A stretch of DNA of 64,000 nucleotides from Monosporascus cannonballus (GCA_004154925.1 QJNS01000011.1:1-64000), one strand, 5' to 3'; shown: positions 1-12,400, counted from the first letter of the stretch. Numbers and translations are program-made. The notes: a model not told the origin generated them from the sequence alone.

Positions 1-892
1 TAAAAAATTATCGGCATGGTACCTTAAAAATGGCTGAGGCATATATCCCGGGGGGAACGAGAGGCTTCTGTGCTTATATTCAGGATTCCCCCCTTTTTCT
101 GTCCAGTAGGGGTATATTGGATATAGTCCAAAAGTTGCTGGTTTTCGGTGAAATGTCAATGGTGTTGTTAAACTCGATATATAGATTTGTTCGCCATTAA
201 TTTCGTCTTGCCGTACGTACGCCGTCCGCCTTATCGGACTCACTCGTGAACTACGAGTTTGCTTTTTGCTGCCCCTTGGTCTCCATCAAGTACGTGGAGT
301 CGCATGTGAGAACGCAAGCCCTTAAGACTCGTCCAGTGTTAGTTAACTGTATAGCGCCTTAGAAAACCCCACTATAAGAGCTCCGAACAGTCGGAACTGT
401 ATGTTTCCCGCTTGACTAGATTCCCCCCGACCCCCCGACCTACAGATCGTCTCCCAGCTTCAAGGTTAAACATATAGCCGATGCTTCCTACGAGGTATCC
501 GTATATTATGAGTCACATGGACATTTCACTCCCAGAGTACGTCTATCTATAGTCGTACATATATATATATATTTTTCTATACTTATATATATCCGCAACT
601 ACCTTGATAGACACCTCTCTGCAGAGAGCTTCTTCATTCGGTGTACAACCGGACTACTTCCTACCCCACACTCACCTGCTCCTATGCTGACATACATACA
701 TGTACCTACCCCGGTGAATAATATCCCCTTGCTCTGGCTCATCAGACCACGAAAAGTACTGGATTGCCTGCCTTTTTTCTTACCGCTGGTACCTATCTTC
801 TTTTTTACCCCATTGTATTATCCTACGTAGCTATCCGATATTCATCTCTAAGAAACCGAACCAAAAAGAATCGAATAGGGAAAGGAAGTATA
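1..892. other. Left-edge intergenic region / promoter side of dehydratase gene
   Basis: No gene is recognised here. The stretch has intermediate base composition, unlike the RIP-degraded blocks further right. It contains CT-rich runs and an AT-rich TATA-like tract at about 557-592 (alternating TA), roughly 300 bases upstream of the dehydratase start. This is a plausible promoter and 5' UTR region, but no specific factor site can be supported. An in-frame extension of the dehydratase reading frame reaches back to 764, but it starts at a non-conserved hydrophobic stretch and is unlikely to be translated. Confidence 0.5.
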
Positions 893-2911
893 ATGGCGGA
901 CCCCTCCACCTCGCCCCCGCTGACCCGGCAGTCGGTCATCGAGGCCCACGGCCTCATCCGGCACCTCGTGCACCGCACGCCGACGCTGGCCAACGTGACG
1001 CTGACGGCGCTCGCGTCGACCCCGCGCGCCGACCTGCGCGACACCGCGTGGGAATACGTCGCCGGGCGGGGTACGGGGGAGGAGGGCAAGGGGGAGAGGG
1101 AGAGGGAGAGGAGGAGGCCGGCGAGCCCCACCATCCGCCTCTGGTTCAAGTGCGAGAACCTCCAGCGCGTCGGCGCCTTCAAGGCCCGCGGCGCCTTCCA
1201 CGCCGTCGAGAGGCTGCGCCGCGAGTCCGGGTGGGAGGAGGGCGGGGGGAGGGAGAGGGGCGTCGTTACGCATAGTAGTGGTGCGTTCTACGTTTTTCGC
1301 TCCCTCTATTATTTTGATCTCTCTTTTCTGCTCGCTTCATTTCGCGTTGATTTTTGGGTTTTGCTTGGTAAAACTCGGCTCTGTTCACCTCTCCCTCGTA
1401 TCTCTTTCAGGGAGCGTCGTGAAGGGGGCGAATGAATTGGGTCAAACCATGTAAGTTAGGGGGAAAGGGGGGAATACCCACTGTGGGAAGTCGGCATCGG
1501 CCAGGTATGGCAATGGGAGCTTGCCTGCACCGCCGGGAGTGAAAGCATACCTTGGGTTAAAAAACTCTCGGGCATCTATGTGTCTATCGGGGGATATGTC
1601 TTTTTGGTCTTGTGTGAGTCGGGGAAAACGGGGCCATCGTATGAACTTTCAACAATGCGCGTTGAGGAGTTGGGGCCGGCGGCGTTCCCCCATGGCAATT
1701 CCTGCCTCGTTCTTGCCCCTCTAAATCTCCCCCTATTTCAAACCTCACCCACCCCGCACGTCCCACTGAGGCTTCTATACACAGGAAACCACGCGCAGGC
1801 CCTCGCCCTCGCGGCCCGCGAGTGCGGCATCCCGGCGCACATCGTGATGCCGACCATCTCGACGCCGAGCAAGATCGCCGCGACCAAGGGGTACGGCGCC
1901 CACGTCGTCTTCAGCGGCAGCACCAGCACGGAGCGCGAGGCCGCCTGCATGCGCGTCATAGAGCAGACGGGCGCCCGTCTCGTCCCGCCCTACGACCACC
2001 CGGACATCGTGCTGGGCCAGGGCACGGTCGGCCTCGAGCTGCAGGAGGACGCCGCCGCCCTGATACACGCCGCGGCCGCCTCCGGCGACGCCGGCCACCA
2101 CCGCCGCCACAGCAGCGACGAGAGGGCAGAGGAGCTGCCGGAGCGCGTCATCAGGGCGTCCAGCACCGTCGGCCGGGTCGCGGCGACGACGACGACGACG
2201 ACGACGGGAGGCGGGGGCGGGAAGGGGAAGGGCCTCGACGCCATCCTGGCGCCCTGCGGCGGCGGCGGCCTGCTGTCCGGCGTGGCGCTGTCGTGCGAGG
2301 GCACGGGGATCCGCGTCTTCGGGTGCGAGCCGTGGTTCGAGGGCGCCGACGACGCGAAGAGGGGGTTTGAGTCCGGGCGGCGCGTCGAGTCGGTGAGCTC
2401 GCTGACGGTCGCCGACGGGCTGCGGACGCCGCTGGGCCGCGTCCCCGTAAGCAATTCCTGGAGTTCTCTCTTTCCCCATCTTCTTTAGTTCGAGGGCACA
2501 AATTCCCAAATGTGGACTCTCAAGAGTCGATAGCCCCCGAAAACATGTCTCACGACCCCCGATTATTCGCCGAATCGACCAGAATAGGGCGTTTACTGAC
2601 TCCGGATGTTGTAGTGGAGCGTCATCTACGAGCGGCGGCTCGCGTCGGGCTTCTTCAGCGTCAGCGAGGCCGAGATCCGCGACGCGCTGCGCCTGATCCT
2701 CGAGCGCCTCAAGCTCGTCGTCGAGCCCAGCGCCGCCGTGCCCCTCGCCGTCGCCCTCTACAACGAGGACTTCCGCGCCCTCGTCGAGCGCGAGGCCGGC
2801 GCCGCCGGGTGGGACGTCGGCGTCGTGCTGTCCGGCGGGAACGTGAGCCTCGAGGCGCTCGGGAGGCTGTTCGCGGAGGACGAGGAGGAGACGGGGGCGG
2901 GGGAGACGTAG
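893..2911 (+). CDS. PLP-dependent serine/threonine dehydratase (fold type II), 3 exons
   Basis: Exons 893-1280, 1785-2446 and 2615-2911 give 448 residues. Seen: the Schiff-base lysine motif GAFKARGAF (K97), [12 protein letters not shown] across the first junction (residues 126-136), and the glycine phosphate loop [10 protein letters not shown] (287-295). These are hallmarks of the serine/threonine dehydratase and serine racemase family, which deaminates L-serine or L-threonine to the 2-oxo acid (or racemises serine) with pyridoxal phosphate. The start is ATG 893, because sequence upstream is not family-like. Intron 2 (2447-2614) has GTAAGC, a CTGAC branch site and GTAG. Intron 1 (1281-1784) is 504 bases with a GTGCGT donor, long for this genome. 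The protein exceeds the usual 320-350 residues because of charged and low-complexity inserts at about 57-78 (Gly/Glu/Arg) and 221-279 (Ala, His, poly-Thr, poly-Gly). Substrate cannot be fixed from sequence. The strand shows long antisense shadows caused by high GC. Confidence 0.88.
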
Positions 2912-3182
2912 GGGAGTATAGACCGGTGTTTTGTCCCTCAGCGATGCTCGCTTACGGCGGCGGGCCGGTGCATTTACATGTAGAGGTAATTGCCAAACCT
3001 TGCGCAGATGCCGTTATATTTATCATATACATATACAGCGAACAAACCACGCTCCCAAGATGCTATTCTATGCTAATATAAGCTAGCGTTACGCAAACCT
3101 GTATTTACTCACGTACTACGCTAACCCTTGTAGTATACCGAAGGATGTATGCTTATCCAATGTACGTATGTACCATGTACTG
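2912..3182. other. Short intergenic region between dehydratase gene and MFS remnant
   Basis: About 270 bases downstream of the dehydratase stop. It becomes AT-richer after about 3000, as expected of a 3' UTR and terminator region. No gene is seen. Confidence 0.4.
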
Positions 3183-3545
3183 TTATTCAGGGCCTCGTCC
3201 ATCTGAGCCCTCCACTTCTGACTGTTCCGCCTCAGCAGCTAGATGACGAGGTTCCCGCCGAGCCAGCACGCGAGGCCCAGGGCCGGTCATGAACCAGCCG
3301 ACGCCCATGACGTCGATGAGGGGCTGGCCGACGACGCCGTTGGTGCAGCTGAGGATGTTGCGGACGAAGTTTGCTGAGGGCGGCGCGGCATGGACTCGGT
3401 GAGCATGGTGGTGACGGCGCTGAAGATGAGCATGCTGCCGAGCCCGAACAGAAAGTCGGCGGCAGAGGCGACCGCCCAGCGCACGCCGCGCTGCGCCGTC
3501 CAGCCGAACCACGCCAGGGAAGCCGGGTACAGCCCAACATCAGGA
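3183..3545 (-). pseudogene. C-terminal remnant of an MFS transporter, frameshifted and truncated
   Basis: Reading leftward on the minus strand, consecutive pieces in different frames match the last transmembrane segments of a fungal major facilitator (multidrug-type) transporter. The pieces are a segment with RWAVASAADFLFGLGSMLIF, then SANFVRNILSCTNGVVGQPL followed by IDVMGVGWFMTG, then LACWLGGNLVI, a TAG stop, and a tail like RRNSQKWRAQMDEALN. At least two frameshifts and one nonsense codon break it. Its upstream (N-terminal) side ends abruptly where AT-rich repeat DNA begins at about 3550, so most of the gene is missing. It is inferred to be a dead gene cut by repeat insertion or recombination. 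The family call rests on the conserved C-terminal pattern and no transport substrate can be given. Confidence 0.75.
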
Positions 3546-3817
3546 GTCGGCGATTTTCTTATTGAAGGAATTTCTTAACTTTTAGCTGATTATCTCGCCA
3601 GTTGAACAAATTATTCTCCGGAACGTGAATAAACTCCAGAGCACAAAATAAAACATTCGAAAAGAAAATAAAACAAAAAATTTTAATTAATAACGTAAAA
3701 TAAATCCTATTAAACAGTGTTTAAAATAACAGGTGAGCAAAAAGCTTATAACATAAAGTATTTCAATAAATGTATAAACTTCCGAATTTCCGTAATATAA
3801 TTATACTAAATGGACAT
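3546..3817. other. AT-rich border sequence
   Basis: Moderately AT-rich, non-coding DNA between the transporter remnant and the first large repeat copy. No open frame, RNA gene or element end is recognised. It may be an old degraded repeat. Confidence 0.35.
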
Positions 3818-3941
3818 AGTATCACGAGCAGATAGTACCAAAACCTTTTATTTAAAACGTGCTAAAATTCAAGTACGACAATCGGTTCTAAGAGTATAGG
3901 ATCTTCTTACCTTATCGTGATCAGAACTCCATTTTGAAGGT

Positions 3942-3977
3942 TGTGGCTGCGCCTGCGGCGCAGCAGCCGTAGCCACA
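3942..3977. repeat. GC-rich near-palindrome in left end of copy A
   Basis: An imperfect inverted repeat beginning TGTGGCTGCGCC and ending GTAGCCACA, followed by a tract that also pairs with upstream bases (TGATCAGA with TCTGATTA). It stands out as an island of high GC in very AT-rich DNA and is almost identical to 9369-9404 in copy B. It may be a terminal or subterminal hairpin of the element. Confidence 0.6.
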
Positions 3978-5046
3978 GCTATAGCTTCTGATTAAGAAGT
4001 AACTGTCAAAGGTCCAATATATCAACTAAACCCCTTTAAGAATCTTATCTACAAAAACAACAAAACCTTCAAAATAAGGCCTAATATCAAGTCATGATTT
4101 TTCGAGCCCGTTCTGCATATCCTTGTATAAATTTTCAGATATTATTAAAACAAATCTTATATATATTACTTTAATTTCACATTTCCTAAGTTGTAATTAC
4201 GAAAAATTAATGTAAAATGAAAATTTTATTGTTTTATATGCGTTTAATTTTAATTAAAACCGAATTAATATTATTAATTCGAAAAAATAGCTGAAAATTT
4301 CGTTTGATATATAATATTTTTTTATTTTATTTCTATTAAGATAATAATCATATAATCTTATAAATTACAATAATAATATAAAAGGCTTAAAATCGCTTAT
4401 AATAAGCTTTAAATATTTTTTTCTAATTAACTAAATATAAGTAATATATATAAAGGTTTAAAGTAAATACTTTAAATCTTTAAATATTTAATTTTTTAAA
4501 ACGAAATATTCATTTTTTCGTAATATTTTTACCAGTTTTTTGCCGATATAAATATAAATAACTCATATATTAACGTTATATATACGGTTGATAACCTTAT
4601 AGAAATTTTACGCTATCGATTTATTCGCTTTATATTAAGCGTTGTATTTAGTAAATAAGGCCGTATTCTATAGAAAAAAATAAGTTAATATGGTATATAA
4701 TTTGGTTTTTCTAAAAATTTAAGATTTTTTTCGATATTAAAATAAGTTTTAAAAAATTCGTAATTATTTAAACCTTTTTTTAATAATTAATTTAATTATT
4801 ATCTAAATTATATTATTAATTAAGTTTACGAAAAAAACAACAAATTATTCTATTAATAATTCCATATTTTATTTTTATTTTAATATTCGTAAATATAGAA
4901 ACAAATAATTTAAAAATATTTAATTATATAACTATTAAATAAAATAATTTTATCATATTTATTTTAAATAAATATCAAGTAATTACTTTGAAATAATTAT
5001 GTTAAATTTTATTTTTAAACGACGATATAATTTCGTTATTATTATA

Positions 5047-5245
5047 AGATAATAGATAACTGTAAGCTAGATAAGGTGATCTCCGACCAATCGTAAGGCA
5101 GATTTCAAGAAGTGAATATATTAGGTTATTTTTATCTAGCATTTTCCATTAGCTGCTAGATAATGGATTTATATTAGTAAATAAGTCGGTAGTTGATCGG
5201 TAGCTGGTCGGTTACTAACCTTATTTTTATAAGGGCTATATTTTT
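5047..5245 (+). mobile_element. 199-bp inserted element, left member of an inverted pair
   Basis: This segment is the reverse complement, with RIP-type differences, of 8016-8214. It begins AGATAATAGATAACTGTAAG and ends near GGGCTATATTTTT. A TA dinucleotide lies just outside its left end (5045-5046). The corresponding place in copy B lacks it, so it is an insertion. It has no inverted ends of its own, so it is either a small non-autonomous element or one long terminal repeat of a 3.17-kb unit (5047-8214). Confidence 0.55.
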
Positions 5246-6340
5246 AAAATTACTTTCCTTTTTTAAGTTAATAGTAATTAATAATATTATTATTAATTTG
5301 ATATAACGTATTTCGCAAATTTAATTACATATATTTATTAAGAATTTACCATTATATTATGTTATATATAGTTGTCGTAATAATTAATACGTATTATATT
5401 ATATAATTAATTATGTTCCGCCTAATTTCTTATTATAATCCGGTTTTTAATTTTATTTTATTTACTTTTTTTCTTTTTCGCGTTTATATCTTTTTTTTTA
5501 CGTACGCGTTCTATTTGTTGTCTTATTTTTTTTATTTCGCCTTTTCCGTTTATTGTAGGTATTATTTCCGTTCGCTATATTTTTTTATAAAAAATTCGAA
5601 AAACAATCATATTTTAATATTAATAAGAACTGGAATTTTCTTTAACATTATCCTCTTAACGTCGACGATAAAATAAATACTAGTCGTATTACGGACAATA
5701 ATAAGCCGTATTATATTTATATAATATAAGATTATTTAAATTACTATATAGTTTATATTTAAATTTCGGACGCCTTAAATTACGTTATAATTAATTACTA
5801 AAATAAAAGTTTTCGTATAATAAGTTATTATTCTTAATATTATTAATATCGTTATTTAATTTCCGTTTAAATTTTAATTATTTTTAAAAGTACTTTTTTA
5901 GCGGTTTTTTAATTCGACATTAATAACTAGGAGTTGATCGACGAATTCGAAAAAGTTCGTATTTTAGGTACCTAGTACGAATATTCCGACGTAATTATAG
6001 TCGGTTGTCGATTTGACGTTTTTTATAAAGCCGAATTCGCTTTTAACGCGGTTATTATTAAAAAAAATTAACTTTTTTAATATAACGGAAATCGATTTTC
6101 GATTATCCGTTATAGTTATGAAAATCCAGTTTTAACGCCGTTTTATAAGTTTATAAGTTTAGTTTTTTTTTGTAAATATTACGATCTTTTTATTATTATT
6201 TCGTAATTAATTTTCGATTAAGCGCAGTTTTAAGATATTTCTATAAATAAAGCGATTTTCGAAAATTATTATGCCGTTACGTTTTTTGCTTACGAATATT
6301 TTCTGTTCGTCTTTTAATACTTTAACGAAAATAATTATTT
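5246..6340. other. AT-rich segment in copy A without counterpart in copy B
   Basis: RIP-degraded, non-coding DNA. I could not align it with any part of the second copy. A reading frame of 87 codons (5413-5676) is rich in Phe, Tyr and Ile, as any AT-saturated frame would be, and is not regarded as a gene. Confidence 0.35.
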
Positions 6341-6805
6341 GATAAAACGTTGTTATTCAGTATATTTTATTTAAAATCGCGTCATTTAAAATTTAAAATA
6401 ATTAAATTATAAATTCGAAATAGAAAATTATTTTTAAATTATTTATTAAATTATTTATATTATAAAGTAATGTATTATTAACAAATAGTAATAATACATT
6501 TTCGTTAAAAGATTTTTATTAATTAACGTATTTTAATTAGAACTTTACGATATTTTTATTTATTTATCAACCGTAATTAAAATGTTTAAAAATTATCTTA
6601 TACGCGATAAATTTAAAGTTGGCGACGGTTAAACGGAAATATATATTTTTTATAAATTTAGTAAAGTAGATTTTCGAAAAAGAGTTTTAATCGAAGTATT
6701 TCGGAAGGCTTTGTATTTGTTAAACGTTTTTATTATAAATAATTTATATCTAATACGTAATTTCTATAAAAATAACGTAAATATACGAATATTATATATA
6801 TTGAA

Positions 6806-7075
6806 GTAAAATGGGGTATTACGCCTATGATCAGTTTCGGCTGATTAAAAAGCTCCAATCTCGTATATATATTAAGAAATTCTTTTTCGCTGTAGGTTTA
6901 ACCTTTGGGCATTATTTACGATTATCATCACTTAGCATGTTTTCTGCCACTTTAGTTATCGAGGTTTAATACTATTAATATAATCGAATTAATTTCTTTA
7001 TTTCGACAATCTGTTTTTATATTATGATATAAATTACTTATTCGTACTAATTAAGATCAATTTCTTTTTTATTTT
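6806..7075. mobile_element. Small insertion in copy A, possibly a solo LTR
   Basis: About 270 bases interrupt an alignment that is continuous in copy B near 18240. The insert begins around TGGGGTATTACGCC (6812) and holds a TATATATA tract followed by a less mutated stretch with TCATCACTTAGCATG (about 6927-6941). A short sequence beginning with a TATA box and a conserved transcribed region resembles a Copia-type LTR. No clear CA end or target duplication is visible, so the identity is only suggested. Confidence 0.35.
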
Positions 7076-8015
7076 AATGTAATATAAAAAAATTCAAAAA
7101 TTTAGAATTTTAAAGATTTTTAATATAGTTACGTTATTTTATTTAAAAATTAACTATTTATTTTTAAAGTTATTTACATTTTATATATTTTAAATTATAT
7201 TATCGAGTTAATAAATACGTATAAATTTAAATAAGAAATTCTTTATATATATAATAAAGTATAAATAAAAAGAAATTATCGATTTTATTATATAAATTAA
7301 ATATTTTTTACGTAGTATAAATAAGATAAAAATCTTTCAAAAACCAATAAAAAGATTTTTGAAATTTATATATTTCTTTAAAAAATTTCGATAAAATAAT
7401 AAATATCTTCGATAACGTCTTAATTTTCGTTAATTATATTTAATAAAATTCAACGAAATTTATTATATAATATATATTTTAATTTAGGAGAACCGTGAAA
7501 TTTTTCATTTATTATATTTGTAAAACGTATTAATAAAAATGTAAAATATAATTTGAATATTATTAATTACGAAGTAATTAAAAGTATTAAGCGAATATAG
7601 ATATTATTTTAATATTATAATATTTTATTTTATTTTAAAATATTAATTAAGTCGAAATATAAATTATTTTAATTTGTTTGAAAAAATACGGTTATAATAA
7701 GAAGTAAAAATAATAAGAATATTCCGCATAACGATATTATATTAAAACGTTATATAACAAATATAATTTTAAATATTAAAATTGTTATATTAAAATATTA
7801 TATAGTTTTATTATATTTTAGCTATAAAAAGCTTCTAATATAAAATAAAATTAGGTTATTTTTTAAAAAAATTAAGGTAATTATTTTAAATTTTTATTAA
7901 TCGATTTATATATATATTTTTTATGCAATATAATTTTTATAAATATTTAATCTTTTTAATATATTGATATTGTTTTATAATAAATTCGAAAATAATAAAA
8001 ACTTTTATAATATGT

Positions 8016-8214
8016 AAAAATACAGCCCCTATAAGGATGAGGCTGGTAGCCGACCAGCCACCGATCAGCCACCGACCCACTTACTAATATAAATCCACCA
8101 TCTAGCAGCTAGTGGGAAACGCCAGATGGAAGTAACCTAATACACTTACTTCTTGGAATCCGCTCTACGACTAGTCGGAGATCACCTTACCCAGCTTACA
8201 GCTATCCATTATCT
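8016..8214 (-). mobile_element. 199-bp inserted element, right member of an inverted pair
   Basis: Reverse-complement partner of 5047-5245 and less mutated than it. On the minus strand it starts AGATAATGGATAGCTGTAAG and ends GGGGCTGTATTTTT. A TA dinucleotide follows at 8215-8216. Copy B runs straight through this site (near 19220) without it, which shows an insertion. GC content is higher than the surroundings. Confidence 0.6.
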
Positions 8215-9368
8215 TACATAATATATAACGTAAATAATTGCCGTTAATTTTAAAAATTATTTTAACTATAATAATTACGAGTGTAAAGAAATATATAAAA
8301 ACGTTTCGTTTTTCTCTTTGTATTATACGGTGAGATTTTTTTTTAAAAATATTTAATTACTTAATTTAAAAACTTTAATTAATTATAAATAAGTATTTTT
8401 TAAAAAACTTTAATTTTTAACAAAAATAATAAAGATTATTTTAATTTTAAGTAAAAAAAGTTTTAGCTAACGGCGAAATTTAGATTTTTTTGGCGAAAAT
8501 TATGAACTTTTCGTGTAATATAATATAATATTTAAGTATAATAAAGTTTTATTTAATAAAAATTACAAATTTTTATTAATTTTCGTATGTTATTAATTTA
8601 TTACCTAATAGTTTTTAATGCGTTAATTAAACGTTTAATTTTAATAGCTAAATTAATTGTTCGGTTATCGTTATATAAAATTTAATTACGAATAAAGTTT
8701 TCGAATATTATATCCGTCCGTCGATATTATTATTAAAACGTTATCGTACGTTTGCGTATATATTATTTTAATAGGTTTATGCGATCAAATTTAAAGAAAT
8801 CGGATTTATCGTATTTTAAAAAAGAAGAAAATAATGCAACCGAGTTGGGCTTTAGCTAATAGATATATTAGAGTTTAAAAGTGGCAAACTAATTTTAATT
8901 AAAACTAAAATAGTATTAATAATAAGCTATAATCGAGGTAATCGTATACATATATATATATATAATTACAAAAACGTATTGCTATTAAATTATTATAGAT
9001 TTTCGTTTTTTTAAAAAAGCAAATATGTAAAACGGGCGCTTTTTTCTATAACTTGAACTCAGGCCTTGCTGGCTCGTTACGGGAATTTGGGATATAATTG
9101 GTTAATATTTAGCGTTATAGAGCCATCCTTGAGTGACTTTAAAGAAATTAGAAAAACAAGCTAAAGAGATCTAAGCTAGCTGAGATAAACAAGATCTTTA
9201 ATATAATAAACCTTCGTCTACTTCGATCGCAAGCTTGTTATGTTAAAATAAAGATAAAAAGATTAATTAATAAGCTGTATAAAAAGTGTCACGAACTGCT
9301 CCTAAACCACAAAATACAGTTATCGGTTATTGCTTATCTTATCTTGATTAGGACCCCATTTTGGAAGT

Positions 9369-9404
9369 TGTGGCTGCGCCTGCAGCGCAGCAGCCGTAGC
9401 CACA
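9369..9404. repeat. GC-rich near-palindrome in left end of copy B
   Basis: Counterpart of 3942-3977, differing at one base in the centre. Flanking bases extend the pairing (CTTGATTA at about 9351 with TTAATCAAG at about 9415). Its conservation in two otherwise heavily mutated copies is notable. Confidence 0.55.
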
Positions 9405-12400
9405 GCTATAGCTTTTAATCAAGAAGTATTTGTTAGGGGTCCAATGTATCAGCTAAACTCCTTTAAAAATAATACCCACAAAAATAACAAACCCTCCAAA
9501 ATAAGGCCTGATAGCAAATTGTAATTTTTTCGTTTCGTTTGGTACGCTCTTATACAAATTCGCAAAAATTATTAATATTAATTTTGGTAATATATGTTAA
9601 TTACGAAGCTCCCAGCACTTTAACCTATATAATTTAATGCAAAATTAAAATCTTTATTTCCTAATATAATAATGGTTTTAATTAGTACGAAATAAAGATT
9701 ATTATAATAAAAAATGGCCCAAAATCTCGATTAATACATACCATAACCCTTTACCTCTTTTAGGCTAATACGATAATAATATAACTTTATAAACCAAAAT
9801 AATAATATACAGGGCTTAAAATCGCCTGTAATAAGGCCCGAAATATATTCCTTTCCTAATTAGCTAAATACGGGTAATATATTCGAAGATTTAAGGTAAA
9901 TACCCCAAATTTTCGAACACTTAAATTTTCAAAGCAAAACTTTTATCCTTATCTAATACCTTTACCGGTCTTTTGCCGATATAAACATAATTAACCTATA
10001 TGCTAATATTATGTATACGGCCGATAATCTTATAGAAATTTTACGCTATCGGTTTATTCGCCTTATATTAAGCGCCATATTTAACGGATAAGGTCGTACT
10101 TTACGAAAAAAATAAGTTAATACGGTATATAATCTGGTTTTCGGAAAACTTAATATTTTTTCATTATTAAAACAAATTTTAGAAAATCTTTAATTATTTA
10201 AGCCTTTTTATTAATAACTGATTTAATTATTATCCAGGTCGTATTATTAATTAAGTTAATAAAAGAATAACGAATTTTTGTATTAGTAATTTTATATTTT
10301 ATTTTTGTCCTAATATTCGCGGATACGAAAAAACTTAATCCAAAAATATTCGACCGTATAATTACCTATTAATATAACCATATTATTCTTAGTTCTAAAT
10401 AAATATCGAACGATTAGTTCCAAATTGTTATATTAAATCCTGTTTTCGAACGATAATATAATTTGGTTATTATCGACGAAATATATTTATTATTAAAATG
10501 GAAAAACTTCCGGCCTAAATATATTAATATTTGTAATTTGTATTTTATTTTTCTTATATATATATATTAATTTATATATATAATAATTATTAATAATACC
10601 ATAAAAAAGATTACGAAATATGGCGGCTTTTATTAAATCGGCGGCTTAATTAAATATAGCTATAAGGCGGAGGTCCAACGTTTTAATATTAATCGTTCCG
10701 AAATCGATATTATTATTTTCCCTATATCCAAAAATTAACGTTTAAATTAAAGGTACTTATATTTTCTAATAATTAATATATCCGGGTTATTAAATAATAT
10801 CTTTTTAATTTAATTTAATAACTTACGTTTTATTATTAAGATTATTATTTATATTAATAATAAGGTGAAAATTATAGATATTTATAACTACTTAATTAAA
10901 ACCATAATAAATTAAAGGTATTCGTCGAAAGTTATAAAAAAAGTTATTAAGTTCTATAATTTTGAAATACCTTACGGAAATTAAATTTATATATATAATA
11001 ACTTAAAGCAATTAAATAGTTTTATCCGTATTATCGTATTTATTATTACTTTTAAATTAAGTATAAATATCCCGGATATTAATCGAATAATATAATAAGA
11101 TATATTGTAAAATTTTTCGATTAAGGATTTATAGCAATAATTCGGTCGAACGGTTCGTAATTATAAGCGATTAAACATAATTAATTATAAATAAGCCATA
11201 TTATTTGCACCTTATTAAACGTTCGATAAATATGGAATTAAATTATTTATTTCAAAAAAAGCCAAAATAACGAAAACAATTTAGGTTCGGCAAGTTAAAA
11301 ACCGTATTACCTATAAGAATATAAAGGTTGTAATAAAAAATAACATAACGGATTCGGATAATAAAAAGGACGATATATAATTTATCGCGAATAATTTCGA
11401 TTAAGACAAAATAATTATCGAATTTTAATTTTAGTTTTCGGCCGGCCAAAATATTATCCGTAAATTTTCGAAATGGAATAATTTTAATCTGTAATATCGG
11501 ACAAAAATAAAGCCTTAATAATACGCATTATTTAACAGCAAATATATATGTAAGGCGATTTTAGCATATTTAAAAAAAACAAAATTATTATATTAGAAAA
11601 AAACCGTAATAATTTAATTCCGGCTGAACTTTATTATAATATATATACGTTTAATTTTCTTTATATACCCAAGTTTTTAAATTCGAAAATATTTATATAA
11701 AAATAATTAAAAGCCGGTTCGATAAAGGCGGTTATTTAGGAAATAATAAAATCCTGATATAAATAACGAACGAACGAATTATTTTTTGTACGGTTATTTC
11801 CGTTTGGCGGTAAAAAGGCAAAATAAATATTTATTTTTATTAAATTTAAATAATTTTTATTTAATAAATTCCTAAATAAGTTAAACGAAATTAAAAGTTT
11901 ATATTTAATTTAAAATATAATTAAATTAATTAAGGCGGTCCCCGGTTTTAATAAATAACAATATTAAGATATTTTGAAAAACCGTTTATTTTTTACGTTA
12001 TATATAATATACGAAAAAGTTATATTTTCGATTTTACAAAAAATATAAATAATTTTCCGTAAACGACGGAATTCGCTTAATTGGAAATAACGGCACTATA
12101 TCTTTATGCTGTAAACTGATCCATATAAATTACGGATTATTATTATGTTACAAATTCGATAAATATCGGAAAAAATTATAAGGCCGCTTTAAATTGCGCC
12201 CCGTCCTAATTAAAGCATACCGTATATAATCGTTCGGTTTAAATTGGTAACTAACGGTTTAACGGTAATCCTAATAATTTAAATATTAAACCGGTACATA
12301 ATTTATATGCCTTTCCGATTTAAAATCATAATTTCGGTTATAACGACGCCTATATTTATATATATAATTCGTAACGTACTAGGTAATTCTAATTAAGAAT

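Larger units (their letters stand above)
3818..9188. mobile_element. Large unidentified repeat element, copy A (RIP-degraded, rearranged)
   Basis: Blocks of this segment align by eye with a second copy at 9287-20227 in the same orientation: 3818-5046 with about 9287-10500, 6340-8015 with about 17800-19200, and 8216-9188 with about 19220-20227. Both copies begin near a G(T)RTCACGA sequence, contain a GC-rich near-palindrome close to the left end, and finish with AGCTAGCTGAGATAA. Copy A lacks about 7 kb found in the middle of copy B, has 1.1 kb (about 5246-6340) that I cannot place in B, and carries extra insertions (5047-5245, about 6806-7075, 8016-8214). C-to-T and G-to-A differences between copies are those expected of RIP. 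No protein survives. The superfamily is unknown: an LTR element is possible from the TGTCACGA-like start but paired LTRs are not demonstrated. Confidence 0.6.

Noticed and set aside
1775..2509. 244-codon antisense frame in the dehydratase gene
   Set aside because: It is a shadow caused by high GC at third positions. The sense strand carries the conserved catalytic motifs.
5413..5676. 87-codon frame rich in Phe, Tyr and Ile in AT block 1
   Set aside because: Composition is what random AT-rich DNA gives; no motif, no start context, no counterpart in the second copy.
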